Assembly: GCF_014805625.2 (NCBI RefSeq)
Contig: NW_023998416.1
Coordinates: 9,866,102-9,930,101, forward strand
Direction: 5' to 3'
Origin: Glossina fuscipes
Taxonomy: Eukaryota; Arthropoda; Insecta; Diptera; Glossinidae
Length of the DNA stretch: 64,000 nt
Part shown: piece by piece, positions 22,989 through 36,094 of the stretch
Layout of the letters: the number at the start of each line of letters is the position of its first letter
How positions within the stretch are numbered: position 1 is the stretch's first letter
The notes under the pieces: model-generated
The model's database searches: none
What the model was told of the DNA's origin: nothing
The model's input: the letters and a program-made list of their open reading frames with translations, nothing else
Position numbers and translations under genes: made by a program

Positions 22989-25175
22989 ACTCTTATTGTT
23001 TATTGATATTAATAAAAATATGCTAAAAGAAATGAAAAAACAAGAAAAGGAGAAAAAGTGCAGAAGCGAATAATTTTCGTTTTTTCTTAGTTTTCTATTT
23101 TAATATTTTATTGCTTTTACCGCATGCATATATAGTCTCTCTCTCTGTCTACCATTTCATATTTTTTTCAATTAAAATAAAAGTATTTTTAAAAAATATT
23201 TTATTTAATTTTTTTTTTTTTTTTTTTGTTTTTTTCGAGCAGCTCAGGAAACGCACCACTGACTCAAATTTATGAATTCATTTAGTTTTACGAACGCCAG
23301 AGATATATTTCACGAATTTACGTATGCGTTTTGAATAATTTTCATAACATTCAGAAATAACATTTTAACACACACATACTCACAGTTATATATTGTTTCA
23401 TATTTTTGTTCATACAGTTCATTTTTTTTTTTCTTTTGTTTAAACAACCAACTTTTTTGTCATTTTCATTTTAGTAGATATTGGGTAATGTACACATATA
23501 TATTGAGCGGGAGAGTGTTTTTTTTTTTGTTTTTTGTATGAGTAATCGGCAGAAAAATAAATAAATACAATGTATTTGTAACGATTGTTGATGTTGTTAT
23601 TCTTGTCGGGATTATTCATTCCATCCCATGAGTCTTATAATTTTTCAATTTTTTTTTCGTTTTTTTTTTTTTTTTTTTTTTGTATTCTATTGCTGTACTC
23701 TGTATTCTGAACTTTCGACGTGATAAAAAAAAAAAATAATAATAAATAAATAAATATATATATATATGTAAAAAAAAAAAAAATTGTAACAAATGTTACG
23801 CTGTGTGTTAAATTGAGTGTTAAGCTGTAGTTGTTTGCAAATATTTTATTGTATATTAAAAGTGTCCTACCAATATATTGTTAACGATACATAAGAGGGC
23901 TTTGTTCTGGAACCAAAATATAAAAGCACTTAACAGAAGTGATTGAAGTAGCACCAAAAGCTTATAACAAATCCCCCCAACTTGGTAGCTTTAATTATTA
24001 ATTAGAAGGGCTGGAAAGCGTCCTTTACGAATTAAGTTTGTAGTTAGCCTCATGTAGATGATTTTAGTTTGGTTTTTTGCCTCTAAAGATGACATATCTC
24101 ATTTCACCAGCAATTGTGTGTTTCATTGTTAACTTACACATACAAGCAAGAGTCATTAGCATGAGCCACTTTGCTAATTTTAATCGGCTTTTACTTTTTT
24201 CTTCTTTAATTTGCTTAAAGTCTGTTCTTATTAAGCCTTCACATTATCTCATAATCACATTATTAATTAAATTAAATACTCGCAAGGCCATGAAAATTCG
24301 GAAGCATGTGTTATTTGAAATAATTTACATCGTTTATAGTAAGCTTGCGCTATTTGTCAAGCTCCAAATGTATCTTCCGATGCATATATACCTTTAAACA
24401 GTCCAGAATTGAATCGTTTTATCAAAGCAGCTAAGACCCTGGTCAGCCGACTTATAATACACTAAGAAGATTTTCGAACACAATATGGCCGACCATTATC
24501 ACTTGTACCTTGCTACGGGTGTATTGTAACTCGAAAACCCTTCTTCACGCCTTTCGTCATTGATTGTTCTCTAATATAAATAAATACAAGGAGAAAATAT
24601 AAATGATATCGTAAACTTAAACGAAGCTAAGCTGCTAGTAGCGTGATATTAACGCTTCATGAATTTAAAAGTCGCAGAACAAAGGTATAAAAAAAAATTT
24701 CCGTTTTTCAGGAGGCGAAGAAGCCAAAACATTGAAATTGTAAAATTTTTGTTACATCTTGGAACGGCAATGAGTAAGATTCGTAATAGTTGCCACGTAT
24801 GTTCGTCATCAAGTATCAGATATTATACTTTATTGCCCCAAAATCTCTTGCTTATATACCACTTGTGGTATTGGAACTATTAAGAATCTGCAGATATATG
24901 TAACGCATAAAAGATACCTTTTGCTGTCTAGGTTTCTATCTGATGTCTATTCATGTATATTTGTGCTTAACCTAAGAGTCGCAATTTTTGGGATATTTTG
25001 ACAAAGTTTGTTTACGTGAGAGTAAGACATAGTTTCTGTATTTAACCAAGAACGTAAATGAAGATTCATATTAAGCGCTGTCGTACTTAGTGGTTGGCCT
25101 CGCCTCAAACTAATTTTTTTCAAGAAATATTCAATATCTCAACATATTTTTCATAAAACCATCCTTTTTAAAGTA
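22030..25175. other. Non-coding stretch rich in homopolymers
   Basis: Many oligo-A and oligo-T tracts, including A runs at 22958-22986 and T runs near 23210-23227 and 23660-23682. A frame at 22232-22429 is Lys/Arg/Cys rich but has no start or splice support. The 24077-24397 frame (106 codons) is hydrophobic and AT-driven and I do not accept it as a gene. Confidence 0.5.
22958..22986. repeat. Poly(A) run of about 29 bases
   Basis: A long pure A tract that could be the tail of an old retroposed sequence or a simple homopolymer. The upstream sequence does not resemble a known element. Confidence 0.8.
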
Positions 25176-25179
25176 CGAA

Positions 25180-25345
25180 ACTTGAAAAATGGTCCTAAAC
25201 ATGGTCGGATTCAAAACATTTTCAAGGGGGTTCGTTCTTGAGCCAAAAAATTTCTATATAACATTTATCTCGAAAGCTGTGAAATCTGTGCAGTTTGAGT
25301 ACAAAAAAACCCATCACAGGACACAGGCAGAGGGATTTAGAAAAC
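25180..25345 (-). repeat. Dispersed repeat family, copy 2 (diverged)
   Basis: Read on the minus strand, GGCTCAAGAACGAAC followed by TTGAAAATG and GAATCCGACCAT aligns with the family core GGCCCAAGGACGAACGCTATTGAAAATGG-CTCGGATCGA. The upstream part (CTGTGTCCTGTGATGGG region) corresponds to the tract that is CTGTCCGTCC in other copies. Confidence 0.5.
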
Positions 25346-25843
25346 GCTTTAATAATTTTAAACCCTACTCGCTGTAGTATGGGAAACTGAGTACAAAATA
25401 GAAACTAACAGTAAGGTGTGCAAAACAGTGTTTATCGTTCCATGTGTCTGAATAATTAAATCAAAATGTCATAGAGATTTCTGGGGAATCTTTTAAAGGT
25501 AAAATGCTTGGTATTATATAACACGAAAAATCTTAACAATGTTATGTGTAACGGCATCGAAACATTTATCTCAACTTGTAATTGTCAACGAAAGAGGTAA
25601 AAATAATTCATTGTGTAAAACTAGTATGAATCGTTCGTTACACATACGTCTACAGAAATTTAATTTATTCGAGAAATAAATTTGTTAGAATTTCCTCTTC
25701 CAAGCATTTAATGAAAAACTTAAATCCTACCTCGTTTCCGTACACTACCAATCATTTGGTATCATTACTCGTCTTTTTTAATTTTGCTTTTGTTGTTTTT
25801 TGTTTTTTTTTTTTTTTCCTTGATTCTCTTTTACTGCTGACTA

Positions 25844-25848
<5 letters not shown>

Positions 25849-25882
<34 letters not shown>
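25849..25882. repeat. (TA)n microsatellite
   Basis: About 17 uninterrupted TA units. Confidence 0.9.
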
Positions 25883-25887
<5 letters not shown>

Positions 25888-26653
25888 CTTTGCATATCTA
25901 TTCGTATATCAACACTTGTACAATTTGCAGAATACCACAACACGTTATTCAATCAGTGCTTTGCAATCGTAGTGTAGTGTGGAAGCAACAAAAACGAAAT
26001 TCAGTTCAAAGTATTTTGCAAACTCAAGGCTTAGATTTAATCAAACAATCGTCAGTCAATTGTAATGTACTTTAATCATGAAAGAAATTTGTCTTACGCA
26101 CTCGTAATTTACACAAGACACGCTAACTCAACCTATTTAAGGCAAGAAACGTGAAAGTGTAAACATTCTTCTTTCATTCATTATGTGAAACCTACTGAAG
26201 CTCGTCAGTTCGTTAAGTCAAATACAAATGCACAGGCATAAATACGCTAAATTATACATTGAAAGCAATTACGAACAGCTAAGCAATTTAAAAACTGCAA
26301 CATTATAACGGAAAAAAGAAGAGGTTAAAGCTATTTATAAACCTTTAAACGTAAAGGTGTTAAAACTTGCAGTGAAAATTGATTTCCACAATGAATTTTC
26401 TTTTCCTTTTCCTTTTTTTTTTGTAGTTTTTTGTACTCTTTCTTTGCTTTGCTTCACTTTTATTTAAAATATTTGCGCATATATGCAGCCATCACGGTCG
26501 TAAAATTTAAAAATTTTCATAAAACATTCTTCGAAATATTTGCTCCTTTCGCTCTTCGCTTATTGCCATAAACATGCCATAACATTGTATATATTATTAT
26601 AAACGAACGAGACTTTATGTAAGAAAACGAAGCTATGAACCATGCAAATATAC

Positions 26654-26654
<1 letters not shown>

Positions 26655-26692
<38 letters not shown>
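26655..26692. repeat. Compound (AT)n-(GT)n microsatellite
   Basis: An AT run passes directly into about ten GT units. Confidence 0.9.
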
Positions 26693-27903
26693 CATTTGTA
26701 CAACTTTGAAAGTTTCAACAGCAAGCAACCGTAGGCAAACGGAAAGATATAACTACTCTTTAACAAATAAAAAACTTGTACCTTATTCTATGGCGACCAC
26801 TTTTTTAATAGCCGTTAGTCTAATTTTTTAATTACGAGCTTCTGAGTCACCAGTCGTGATCTTTTTCACATTGTTAACGGTCCCAATCAATAGTTTTGTT
26901 ATTGTTGACCATCTATTGATCAGAACGTATCAACAAAGTCACCATTTGCTTGCATTGCCAAAGAGCAAGAAGTCTACAAAAATCTGAGTGACCTTGGCTA
27001 GCTTAGATAGAGCCGAGTGGCCACTGCTTCACAAAAATTTCCAGATAATAACCTAAAATTTGATGCAATCATTAATAATTGATCTACAAGATAACAAGAA
27101 AGGACTAACTGACACGCCCACAGCTTACAAAGCGATGCGCAATTCTCTTTCGATGAAACATACGGGGTCGTTGATGCCCGCAAAAGCGCACAATTATAGC
27201 ACACTCAACTACTATTTGTAACTATTCGAGGGCATAAAAGTACGAACGGGCGGTAGTAATGTAAGGAAATGATTTCTTAAAATCAATAAAAGCGAATTAT
27301 CGCAGCTTAATTGAGTATTAAGAGTGAGAAATTATGGCTCAAGAACGCTGAGCAATAAAAAAATATTATACTTTAAGCAAGCGAAAGCATAGACGGTGTA
27401 CTCAAGCAGAAAGCATAGGTTACTTGTCTAAATTTTGTCGATGAAATTGTGTGTTACCTTAATTGTTTGCTGAGAATATTCGCGATTCAACGGCTTAAAG
27501 TTAAAAATCAATGAAATCTTTCCACGGCCTCGTGGGAAATTTAATGTCTACAATAGTTTTTGTAACGATTTTTTGATTATGTTGTGTTAGCCGTTGGCTA
27601 AGTTTTGATAACCCAGCAGCTAGCGAGTGTATTAGTTAAGGCGCGGATTTTGAGTAATGTTTGTGTTAAATTATAGCATCAGCTTATATATAATGACATA
27701 AAGACAAGTTACGTTGAAAGCAATCCTATATATAATCTCTTTGAAGTGCATAACTTTTCGCCCGTTAACTACGTAGAGAAAACAATTCTATTTGCGAGGC
27801 GAGCAGCATTTTCTACTGCATTTGAAAGCTGCGTGAATTACGTCTTTACAACACCTATGTTGGTCCATGGCTTATTTTCTCATCGCGCATTGCTTTCATT
27901 TTC

Positions 27904-28460
27904 ATGACAATATCAGAAAAATGTATCCTCTCCTCAGAACAACAATTACTTTTTCCTTCTATAGTCTGTTTGGAAACAGGTTACGAGTAGTGGTGGACCA
28001 TACTTTAAATAATCTATCTGACACGATTTTTTATTTCTGTTTTTTAGGCATTAGTCAATATTGCAGAAATGTCAACAAAAACCCATTTTACAGGTTTGTA
28101 TTTGCATCCATTGAAAATTCAAGGCTTTTTACATCAGACAATTTAGGCCAATAAGATGTAACATCTCGTTGAATCAACCAGTGCCTGAAAGTTATGCATT
28201 ACTACGTTTACATTGACTCAGTGAAAAGGATCGTCACTTTGAAAATTTGTTTATTATGAGGTAAGAATAAAATTTTCTTTTTCTTTACTCACGAATAGAG
28301 GACATTTCCTGACTGATTGGTCATAGTGAAAAAAAAAAAACAAATTTCATATTCAATTCACATTTTTCCATCAATTTCGTATACCGAAATGTTGCTACTC
28401 AGTGATGTTTGTCTATCAAAATACAATGACAGACAATCCAAGGGCAAGGTCGACTTTTAG
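27904..28460 (+). CDS. Speculative four-exon small gene
   Basis: Four segments can be joined in a consistent frame: 27904-27979, 28048-28093, 28222-28260 and 28403-28460, about 72 residues ending at TAG. Supporting signals: a very strong acceptor (TTTATTTCTGTTTTTTAG, ending 28047); a 68-bp first intron of normal fly size; a donor GTAAGA after ATGAG at 28261; and CTCAG acceptors before exons 3 and 4. Against it, the exons are tiny, the first donor (GTTACG) and second (GTTTGT) are weak, and a competing unspliced frame (27867-28154, 95 codons) covers the same ground. No domain is recognisable. I list it because the phase agreement over three junctions is more than expected for one arbitrary model, but I chose the junctions by eye. 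Confidence 0.15.
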
Positions 28461-28836
28461 GTGCTCTATAATACTTTCCCTAACGTGGCCGTTCAATAAT
28501 TTCGAAAATAACAATACACCAAAAAATGCACATTATTGTAAATGTAAAGGTCCACTTGTCTTGAAAGTCCTCTCATTGAAGGATGCTCAAAGCGTCAATT
28601 ACCGTAGTCCATATTTTGCATTTGGCAAATTTAAGCGAAAAATATGCGTTTACATAAGAATAATGTATAATTGTTAATATATCACCACGAAAATGAATGA
28701 ATGACTACATTAAGAGAAGTGGCGTAGGGTACCCAAGGGTCGATCTTTCCCGACTAAAGTGCGCGTTCTTGTTTTTGATATAAAGACATTTCACACAAAC
28801 AAGGCATGGAAAGTGGAAGTGGCCAAAAGTGGAAAG

Positions 28837-29112
28837 TGGTCGAGAAATCATTTCGATCCGAGTCATTTTCAATAGCGTTCGTCCTTGGGCGAAAACATGT
28901 AAGTATGCTAAATTTCATCAAAATCTATCAAAAATTGTGACTTGTAGTGCGTGAACAAAAGAGTTGATGGACAAACAGGAAACGGACGGACGGACGGACG
29001 GACGGACGGACAAGCGTAGATCTATCCGGAAAGTGGGCCTAACCGAAGCCTTTCTAGGTGTTATATACGTATGCACAAATTTAATATTCCTGTACCATAA
29101 ATGATGTAGGGT
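28837..29112 (-). repeat. Dispersed repeat family, copy 3, with internal (GGAC)n
   Basis: On the minus strand the copy reads: a left end near CCCTACATCATTTATGG, then ATAACACC, then a GTCC tract, then TTTTGATGAAATTTAGCA, then the core GGACGAACGCTATTGAAAAT followed by GACTCGGATCGAA. It is the best preserved of the copies and the best guide to block order. The tract corresponding to CTGTCCGTCCGTC in other copies is expanded to about seven GGAC units (28983-29011). Confidence 0.75.
28983..29011. repeat. (GGAC)n tetranucleotide run
   Basis: About seven GGAC units nested inside repeat copy 3, at the place where other copies have two or three GTCC/GTCT units. Confidence 0.9.
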
Positions 29113-32108
29113 TTAAATTGTCTAATTTCTAGTATTTCGAGACAAAAATGGCTTAGCAATAGTATTTGACATGATGAAATGGATAGATATTATTGTAAGG
29201 CTGCATTCGTACAAAATTGATATACACGACACGCACACAAGTAGTGTGCGGTGCAATGCCACCCAGTCGACCGGTATAACAAGAGGTGAGTCTATCTTAA
29301 GGGCTTGCGGCGGCAGGGTGCAGATATCACATAATAATATGAAAAAATTCTTTCGTTTAATAATTACGTTAAACTAAACATATGGCGGTTGTTTAATCGG
29401 GAATTAAAGGTTTTAAAAAAATTTTTGCTTTTGCTTTGATTTAATTTATGAAACGTATAAAAAATTAAATGTCCAACGGAATGACATATTTATTAAAATA
29501 AAAGCATGAAAAAAACAGCGACTACAACAACGAATTATAAACCTATAAATAAGTGCATTTGTTTATTAAAACGATTTATAAATAAATCCATCAATTAAAG
29601 CTAACTGACATATTAATGACAGCACAGATTGCGTATGAAGCAGAAAAGTGAAAAAAAAAAATATATATATATATGCATACAAACGCAATTTGAAGCATTT
29701 AAAATCACTTTGCAAGTAGACACATTTATAGTCATTTCGAATAAGTAAATGGTGTGTCGAAGTTGCGCACACAATTCCGCCCGCGTTATGTAGAACTAAT
29801 ACGAAACATGGTAAAAAAAATCGGTGAACGCTTTAAAAATGTTCCTATTAAGCAGAACTTTTGCTGACTAACAATGTATCTATCGGTTGTGCGGGATCAT
29901 CTTAATGGACAGCTTTAAATGATCCCAATCAATTCACAATCAATTAAATTACGGGTCAACACTTAATCGGAAATGGAAATGCGTTGCGGAGATGATTGCA
30001 CAAAAAAAATTATAAAATAAATAAAGCGAGAAATATGCAAAGAAAGTGTCACATGTCTCCTATCTATTTTATTGATTTTTATGTAATATTAAAAAGACGC
30101 ATATGCAGCGACTTATGGAAGAGAATAACGAATACAATTCGTATACTTTTGATTATTCTGTCGCTTATCATATATCATTAGCATAAATCATGAGGAGAAC
30201 AAAATCCTTTTCCGCTGGCGAGACGCTGCGGGCTACTATTGTAGATTTCGAATAACAATTACGATCTGAAGATCTGAGATTGAAAGTAAAAATAAATTTT
30301 ATTAGAATTTTTGTAGCGTTTCTTAAACAGGGTTAAGCGCGCCAAGTGCTTCATATAATTCACTAGCAAGGAAAGCAGGACGTGACTGTGCTATGCTTTT
30401 TAATGCTTTCTCAATTATTAGAAAACAATACATGCTTTCTCGCTAATAAACATCGCCAAAGAAACCAATGATCAGTTAATAAACTTGTTACACCGATGTT
30501 AGAGGCATTCCTTATACGTGTTAGGGTTCACGATGAGCTAAAAATGTTATAAGTGAAGGGCGACCGCTTGTTTTTGAACTATTTTCGCTTTGGTTGGGCA
30601 ATGTATCAACGGGACAACAATATCCAGCTGCTGGCCACACAGTCTTCCATATGCATCATGTGTACCCGAAAATTTTTATCTTCTATTAATATTTTTGTCG
30701 AATTCAGAAGATTGACGCTTAGAACTGCAGCAATTTTTTCAGTTAATTATTTTGATCCAGGCTCCAGCCCATCTTCTGCTGAAAGAAAGAGAGTCTCGTT
30801 CTTCAAAGTCTTTCATTAAACTACAAAACAAGTTTTCGATAACACGCAGCAACGATTTTTATATTTCGATAAAAAAATTATTTTGCAAATAAAATTCGAA
30901 TTTAATCGAATAGTTTCTGTTCTAAGCGGACGTAGTCATTATGCATGTCATCGGTACTTTTTATTTTTGATTATCTCAAGAGTTTAGATAAGATCTTATT
31001 TTTAAATAGCTTGGAAACTAGAACTGCTGAAATCAACTAAGAGCATACTTGAAATTTAGCTTTTTCTACAAGCTGGAGTTTGAGGAGATTATGACGGACG
31101 CGCGGACGTCCAATAAGATTATGTATAAATTTTCAGGTACGGTTAATATTATTGCACACGGTTTGTCTACCCAGAAGGAATGTGACTGGGATTTCAAGTA
31201 TTGCATTACTACTTTGCTATTTTTGCAGTTTGCACAGACGGACAGCTGCGTAAACGCAGTTAAGACGACTTGAATTTTCATAGCTTTCGAAAATCTACTG
31301 CATATAAGCAAACACAATAGATTTGTACAAAGATTGATTTAATAGTGTCTAAGAAAATTAATTAAATTTTTTTTACACGATTTTTTTTTTTAATTTAACA
31401 CGGTTTGAAAAATGTTTTATTTTAAATTCAAAACATTTATACTTTTATTAATTGTAAAACTGCTCATATTTATACATGTAAAGGAGAATATATTTCATAA
31501 TTTATTGTTGCTTTACATTAAACGATTTTTTTTTTTTAAAGATTTCTTCTAAATTCTGAACGGAAGTAATAAATATTAAATAAATATATGATAAAATTCG
31601 TAATCCATTTATTGGGTGTTACGTATGGAAAGACAAAAGTAATGTTCCATGATTCTATAGTACTGTGTGTGGGTATGAAAATTAGAAAAGTTGTCTTCAA
31701 TTTGAATTTATAGAGGGAAAGGGGGAAGAAGGAAATAAAAACTAGAAATAAACAATAAACAAAGTAGAGAAAATGTGCAATTTAAACATCGATTTCAATT
31801 CATTTCTTTCTACTTTCTACTTGTGCTGTTTTTTTTTTTTATATTTTCTCTCCTTTTGCGAAACGTTAATAGTGGACCGACCATACAAATTTCTCCTTTG
31901 GTCACTTTGAAATGAATTGAATAGATGGTGTGTCAGCATCATCACAGACTCTTTTATATCTTCCGCAGTCATTTTTATGGGAAAGAAAGAAAGCAACATG
32001 TCCACATGATGCTTTGTGAAGTTAAAAAAAAAAAAAAAGAAAGAAAAAGAAAAATAGCAACAACAACAAAAGCACATTCTCTAGTGATTTGTATATGAAG
32101 CAAAAGCT

Positions 32109-32110
<2 letters not shown>

Positions 32111-32143
<33 letters not shown>
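32111..32143. repeat. (TA)n microsatellite
   Basis: About 16 uninterrupted TA units. Confidence 0.9.
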
Positions 32144-32146
<3 letters not shown>

Positions 32147-32596
32147 AATAAAAACACCAAACAAAGAGAAAACATCTATGAAAAAAAAAGAAGAAGAAAC
32201 AACTATAGAGAATAGTAAAACTGACAGCAGTAACTTAAAAAAGTAAATTGAAGATTTTACAAATAAAACAGCGGCTGACGCTGTCTCTGCTTTGTGTCTG
32301 TTGTGGCCTTAACAACTATAAAACTATTTACAGAAATGCATATAACTGCTCTGCGCGTTTTCTGCACGACAATAACAAGAATAGTAACAACAAGTACAAC
32401 AGCAACAACAACAACAGCGATATCAACAATGGGAATAACCAAAAGCTGAAAGGATATAACAACACGGGTACAAAGAACGACCGCGATACACACTAGTTCT
32501 GGCCAAGGCAACGGAGATTCCCCGCAAATGCTAAATAAATGAAATTAAAAATGAGAAAACGTTGAATGGGTAAAAATTACGAATGTCGGTAATGTC

Positions 32597-32598
<2 letters not shown>

Positions 32599-32650
<52 letters not shown>

Positions 32651-32690
32651 TACATATGTATACATATACATATATATATATATATATGTA
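32599..32690. repeat. Long (TA)n microsatellite with TACATA interruptions
   Basis: A pure TA run of about 46 bases, then imperfect ACATATAC words and a second TA run. It is the longest AT microsatellite in the window. Confidence 0.9.
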
Positions 32691-33116
32691 TGCAGCGCTG
32701 GGTAGAGATAGAAAATGCTCGAAAGGAACAAACAAGCAGCAGATAAAAATCGTCAACAAAAAAATAAAACTTTAATCTGTGAAGCGTAAATTTAATTAAA
32801 ATCGTGCATTTACATACAAACAAAGGCAGAGACATTTATGAGCAGATTCATAGGACACACAGCATCACTGCAATCGCGTCATCGTCATCGTTATAATCAT
32901 CATTATCATCTTCGTTGTCGTCGTGATCATTATTATCGTTACCGTTGAGTCTCGCGGCTGTTGTTATGCTGCCGGGCAGCCAAGAGGAGAGAATTGTATT
33001 AAAAAGGATTCCGTACTGAAACCGGAAGTAAGGACATTAAGTGGAGTATTTAAAATATTTGTTGATGTCACTTTTTTTTTCTCTCTATCTCTCTCTTTTT
33101 TATTGCATTACATATA

Positions 33117-33137
33117 ATATATATATATATATATATC
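33117..33137. repeat. (TA)n microsatellite
   Basis: A short TA run preceded by a CT-rich stretch (33070-33098). Confidence 0.85.
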
Positions 33138-33856
33138 TTTATACACATATAAACGTACGTGAATATGAATATATATGAATATACATAAAAAAAAATTGAT
33201 GCGTATATTTGGTTTCGTGTGAGTGTGAAAAATTCCAAAATCATTTTCGTACGATTCACATGCTTGTTCCATGAGGTTTCATAAACTTATGAGTGTCGAG
33301 GACAATAGCGCGGTAACGAGAGAAAAGGTAAAAGGGTAAGAAAAAACTTGTCAAGGATTATTGAACACGTTCAACGTTTTTCATTTAAATAAATACACAT
33401 ATAAATGTACGAATATGCAAAAGCGTGCTCGCTCGCGCGAATTTCATTTTATTTGTACTTTTGTTATAGTCAGTAAATTTTATTATTTTCATAGTTAACG
33501 CATATAAACACTCCAGCAAATAAACGTCCTCTCTAACGCACATATGCATGATTTTTAGCGACCACATGTCATCGTCACAAATTTAATATAATAACGTTCC
33601 ATATACACAAAAGCTTACATGGATATCGTTCAAATGCCCTATGAATGCCCACAATAGACCGACGATCGCACTCATAGTATGTCAAATCAGTTCTTCACAA
33701 TACGTGTAATTAAATAAATTTAAAATGCACAGGTCAATAATGGGCGGGCTAAGTAATAAAAGAGCTTTCTTTACGAACATGGACTTAAGCCATCAACTTA
33801 GTCCACTTTGGTCGCAGCTATAGTGAGTGTTCAGTGGGTAAAAGCATAAAACTTAC

Positions 33857-33930
33857 CGATTGTCCGCTGCCGATTGTGTGGCCGCTGCCCTATGTCCTTC
33901 TCGTCTTCTTTTCTTCCCAACCGTCGCCAT
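33857..33930 (-). CDS. First coding exon candidate, basic N-terminus
   Basis: On the minus strand, GCAACATGGCG gives an ATG at 33930-33928 in excellent fly start context. The frame MATVGKKRRREGHRAAAT runs 24 codons plus two bases to AATCG|GTAAGT (donor 33856-33851), a perfect consensus. The segment is far richer in G+C than the sequence on either side, as fly coding exons usually are. The Lys/Arg cluster could act as a nuclear-localisation or RNA/DNA-contact patch, but that is only inference. The rest of the gene should lie at lower coordinates on the minus strand, behind an intron whose acceptor I cannot identify. The broken island at 17.2-17.7 kb is on the same strand, with no evidence of a link. 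Confidence 0.42.
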
Positions 33931-36090
33931 GTTGCATGATTAGTTGATATCCCCTAAGTGATAAGTCATATAATGAAAAAAAAGGCCTCTTCAAGACCAA
34001 TCTTCTAAGCGAAGGTTGGTGTCTGCACTTGGAAATGATGGTAAATAGGGGACCAATTTAATTTTGCCATTGCAGCAGTGGAATTGTGGCACGGTACCTA
34101 TGTTCCAGCGCAGAAAACATCTTTCAGCTGCATGTGATGTCAGCGAACGGGATCTGACACCTTGGGTTATCAAGAATAATTTTCAGAAGTTCTCTCCAGT
34201 TTTCTGGGGCTATTTTTAGCGTCATGGGTGTGCGTATAATCTGATTTAAAATAAGAAAACGACCGGGTTGCCATAACACTATCCAAGCAAATGGTGAATT
34301 GGAACGGTCTTTTTTCTTACCTTGCCTAGCCTTGCCTAGTTAACTCATGATTTTCGAATTTTTCCATCGTTCTGAGAAGAACAAAAGTAGCCTCACCAAA
34401 CTCACTGTAACTTGCTATGATCAGAATGACAAGAAATTATGGGAGGACGTCGTTTGAGGGCCGACACTTTCTAAAAATAATATGTTAATTCTACATCTAT
34501 GCGTCAATCCAGGGAATTATTGATCAAAGTGTTATATATATTTATATATGCGTCTATAACATGAGTCCACTCAACAGCATCTCCTAACCTATGGCATAGA
34601 AATAATCTCGAAAGAAATCCTAAACATTTGAAATTTGTTAATATTTTATTTTTTTACTTATTTGTCCAAAAATATGTAAAATTCAGTTGCAATAGAGCTC
34701 CAAATATAAGCTTAACTTAAAATTATAAAAAAAAGGACTTCAATAAAAGACCTGAAAGAAGAAACTCATATACGCATCTAGCCCAGAAATACACTCACTG
34801 CCGATGTACATCAAACTAATGGTGTATCATTAAATCGACCATAACAACAACACTTAGTTATTGATAGCGACTCTAATGATGAAAAATTTTAACTTGAAGT
34901 ATGACATAAGAAATCCTTATATAATAATAATAATAACATTGTGGCATCAAAACTACTACGTGATAGATCAGGGCATCCGATGTAAACACATGCTATGGAA
35001 GAGAGCGATAGAACCGCAATCAACACAATTACTGCATTTGTATGTTCAAAAAACCGCGAGACTATAGGGGTTGACATCAGTATATGGGAGTAGTTTTCCA
35101 TTGGCTTGATGGTTGACTATAGTTTTCAATTTAAAATTCACGTATTTCTATAGTCTGGTCTGATGACATATTCCTCCCAAATTTAGAATATTTTTCTGTT
35201 TTAATTTATTGTAAAAAACAACTATATATCGCGCATTACTTTTTATAAATCTACGCATATTTCATTTTTCGTTCACTTCATAAAACAAAATTGTTTCCAA
35301 TTATAAATTTTCATCAATTTGTTCAATTAGTTTAAGCAAAAAAAAAAAAAAAAAAATCATTCACTTCACTTTGCAATTGGATCAAATTGGACCATCATCT
35401 GCTAGCCAAAACCAGCTTTCCTTTCCAACTCCTATACCGCCGTGAATGTACTGTTCATGTCATATGAAACTGGAATATATACAATATTTAATTTATATGT
35501 TTTCGATTCTAATTAAATTTGAACACAAGTAAACACATTATAATCGGACAAAACCGGCTATTAAATATCCTATCAAGACCAATTCTAGTAATACAATTAC
35601 TTGTTTGGTTTGTAATATTTAATTAAAACATTAAGAAGTAAACCTTTCTCTGAAAAATCCTATATAGATTGAGGTCCAAGAGATAGGCCCATGTGATTCA
35701 AATTGGATCCACTCAATTTTTATGCGAAATTATTGCCATGAAGAACTTTGCGCTATGAAAGATTAACAGTTGGAACTTTTTGAGTATAAAAGGATTTACA
35801 TTTCCTAAGAGATTTTATAGGCGATGATATCCAAATCGGGCAAGATTGGTTTTCTTTTATCAATATAGTACTATGAAGTAATTTTCATAATGAAATATTG
35901 AAAAGAATATCACCTTACCATCTTTATGTAAAGATGCAGTTTTCGTAAGAGAGGATGCTCAGAAAATTGCCCCAGCCGAACCAAACTTTTCATACCAATT
36001 TCGAATGTGGAACCCAGCGAGGTTTGTCCAAAAATGATCAAAGTTATAATTTTTTTCTACATAATGACTTATCAAAATAGGGTGTCATAT
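33931..36090. other. Non-coding stretch, possible leader of the minus-strand exon
   Basis: The first few hundred bases above 33930 would be 5' leader and promoter of the candidate exon. The 33990-34180 part is relatively GC-rich. A tandem CCTTGCCTAG doublet lies at 34321-34340. A GTAAGA donor-like motif near 34316 (minus) follows sequence with stops in every frame. The rest is AT-rich, with an A run at 35340-35357. Confidence 0.4.
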
Positions 36091-36094
36091 GGCG

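Larger units (their letters stand above)
25390..27820. other. Non-coding stretch
   Basis: No supported gene. Contains AT (25849-25882) and AT/GT (26655-26692) microsatellites. The 26800-27240 segment has a little more G+C and diverged, repeat-like words (CAACAAAGTCACC, GTGACCTTGG) but no recognisable element. Confidence 0.5.
29120..33850. other. Non-coding stretch with weak coding hints
   Basis: A perfect donor AGAG|GTGAGT at 29285/29286 follows a short protein-like frame (SSVRCNATQSTGITR), but there is no clear acceptor, so I do not call an exon. The frame at 30553-30819 has no upstream ATG; its first Met gives 71 codons of plausible composition with no family. The frames at 31049-31317 overlap on both strands and carry GGACGG words that hint at another diverged repeat copy. 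The rest is AT-rich with CAA/AAC-rich and AT microsatellites. Confidence 0.4.

Noticed and set aside
24077..24397. 106-codon plus-strand frame
   Set aside because: Hydrophobic, AT-driven residues, no start or splice support, and no G+C rise over the flanks; compatible with chance.
34316..34350. Minus-strand AAG|GTAAGA donor-like site
   Set aside because: The sequence before it has stops in every frame and is a short CCTTGCCTAG tandem doublet.
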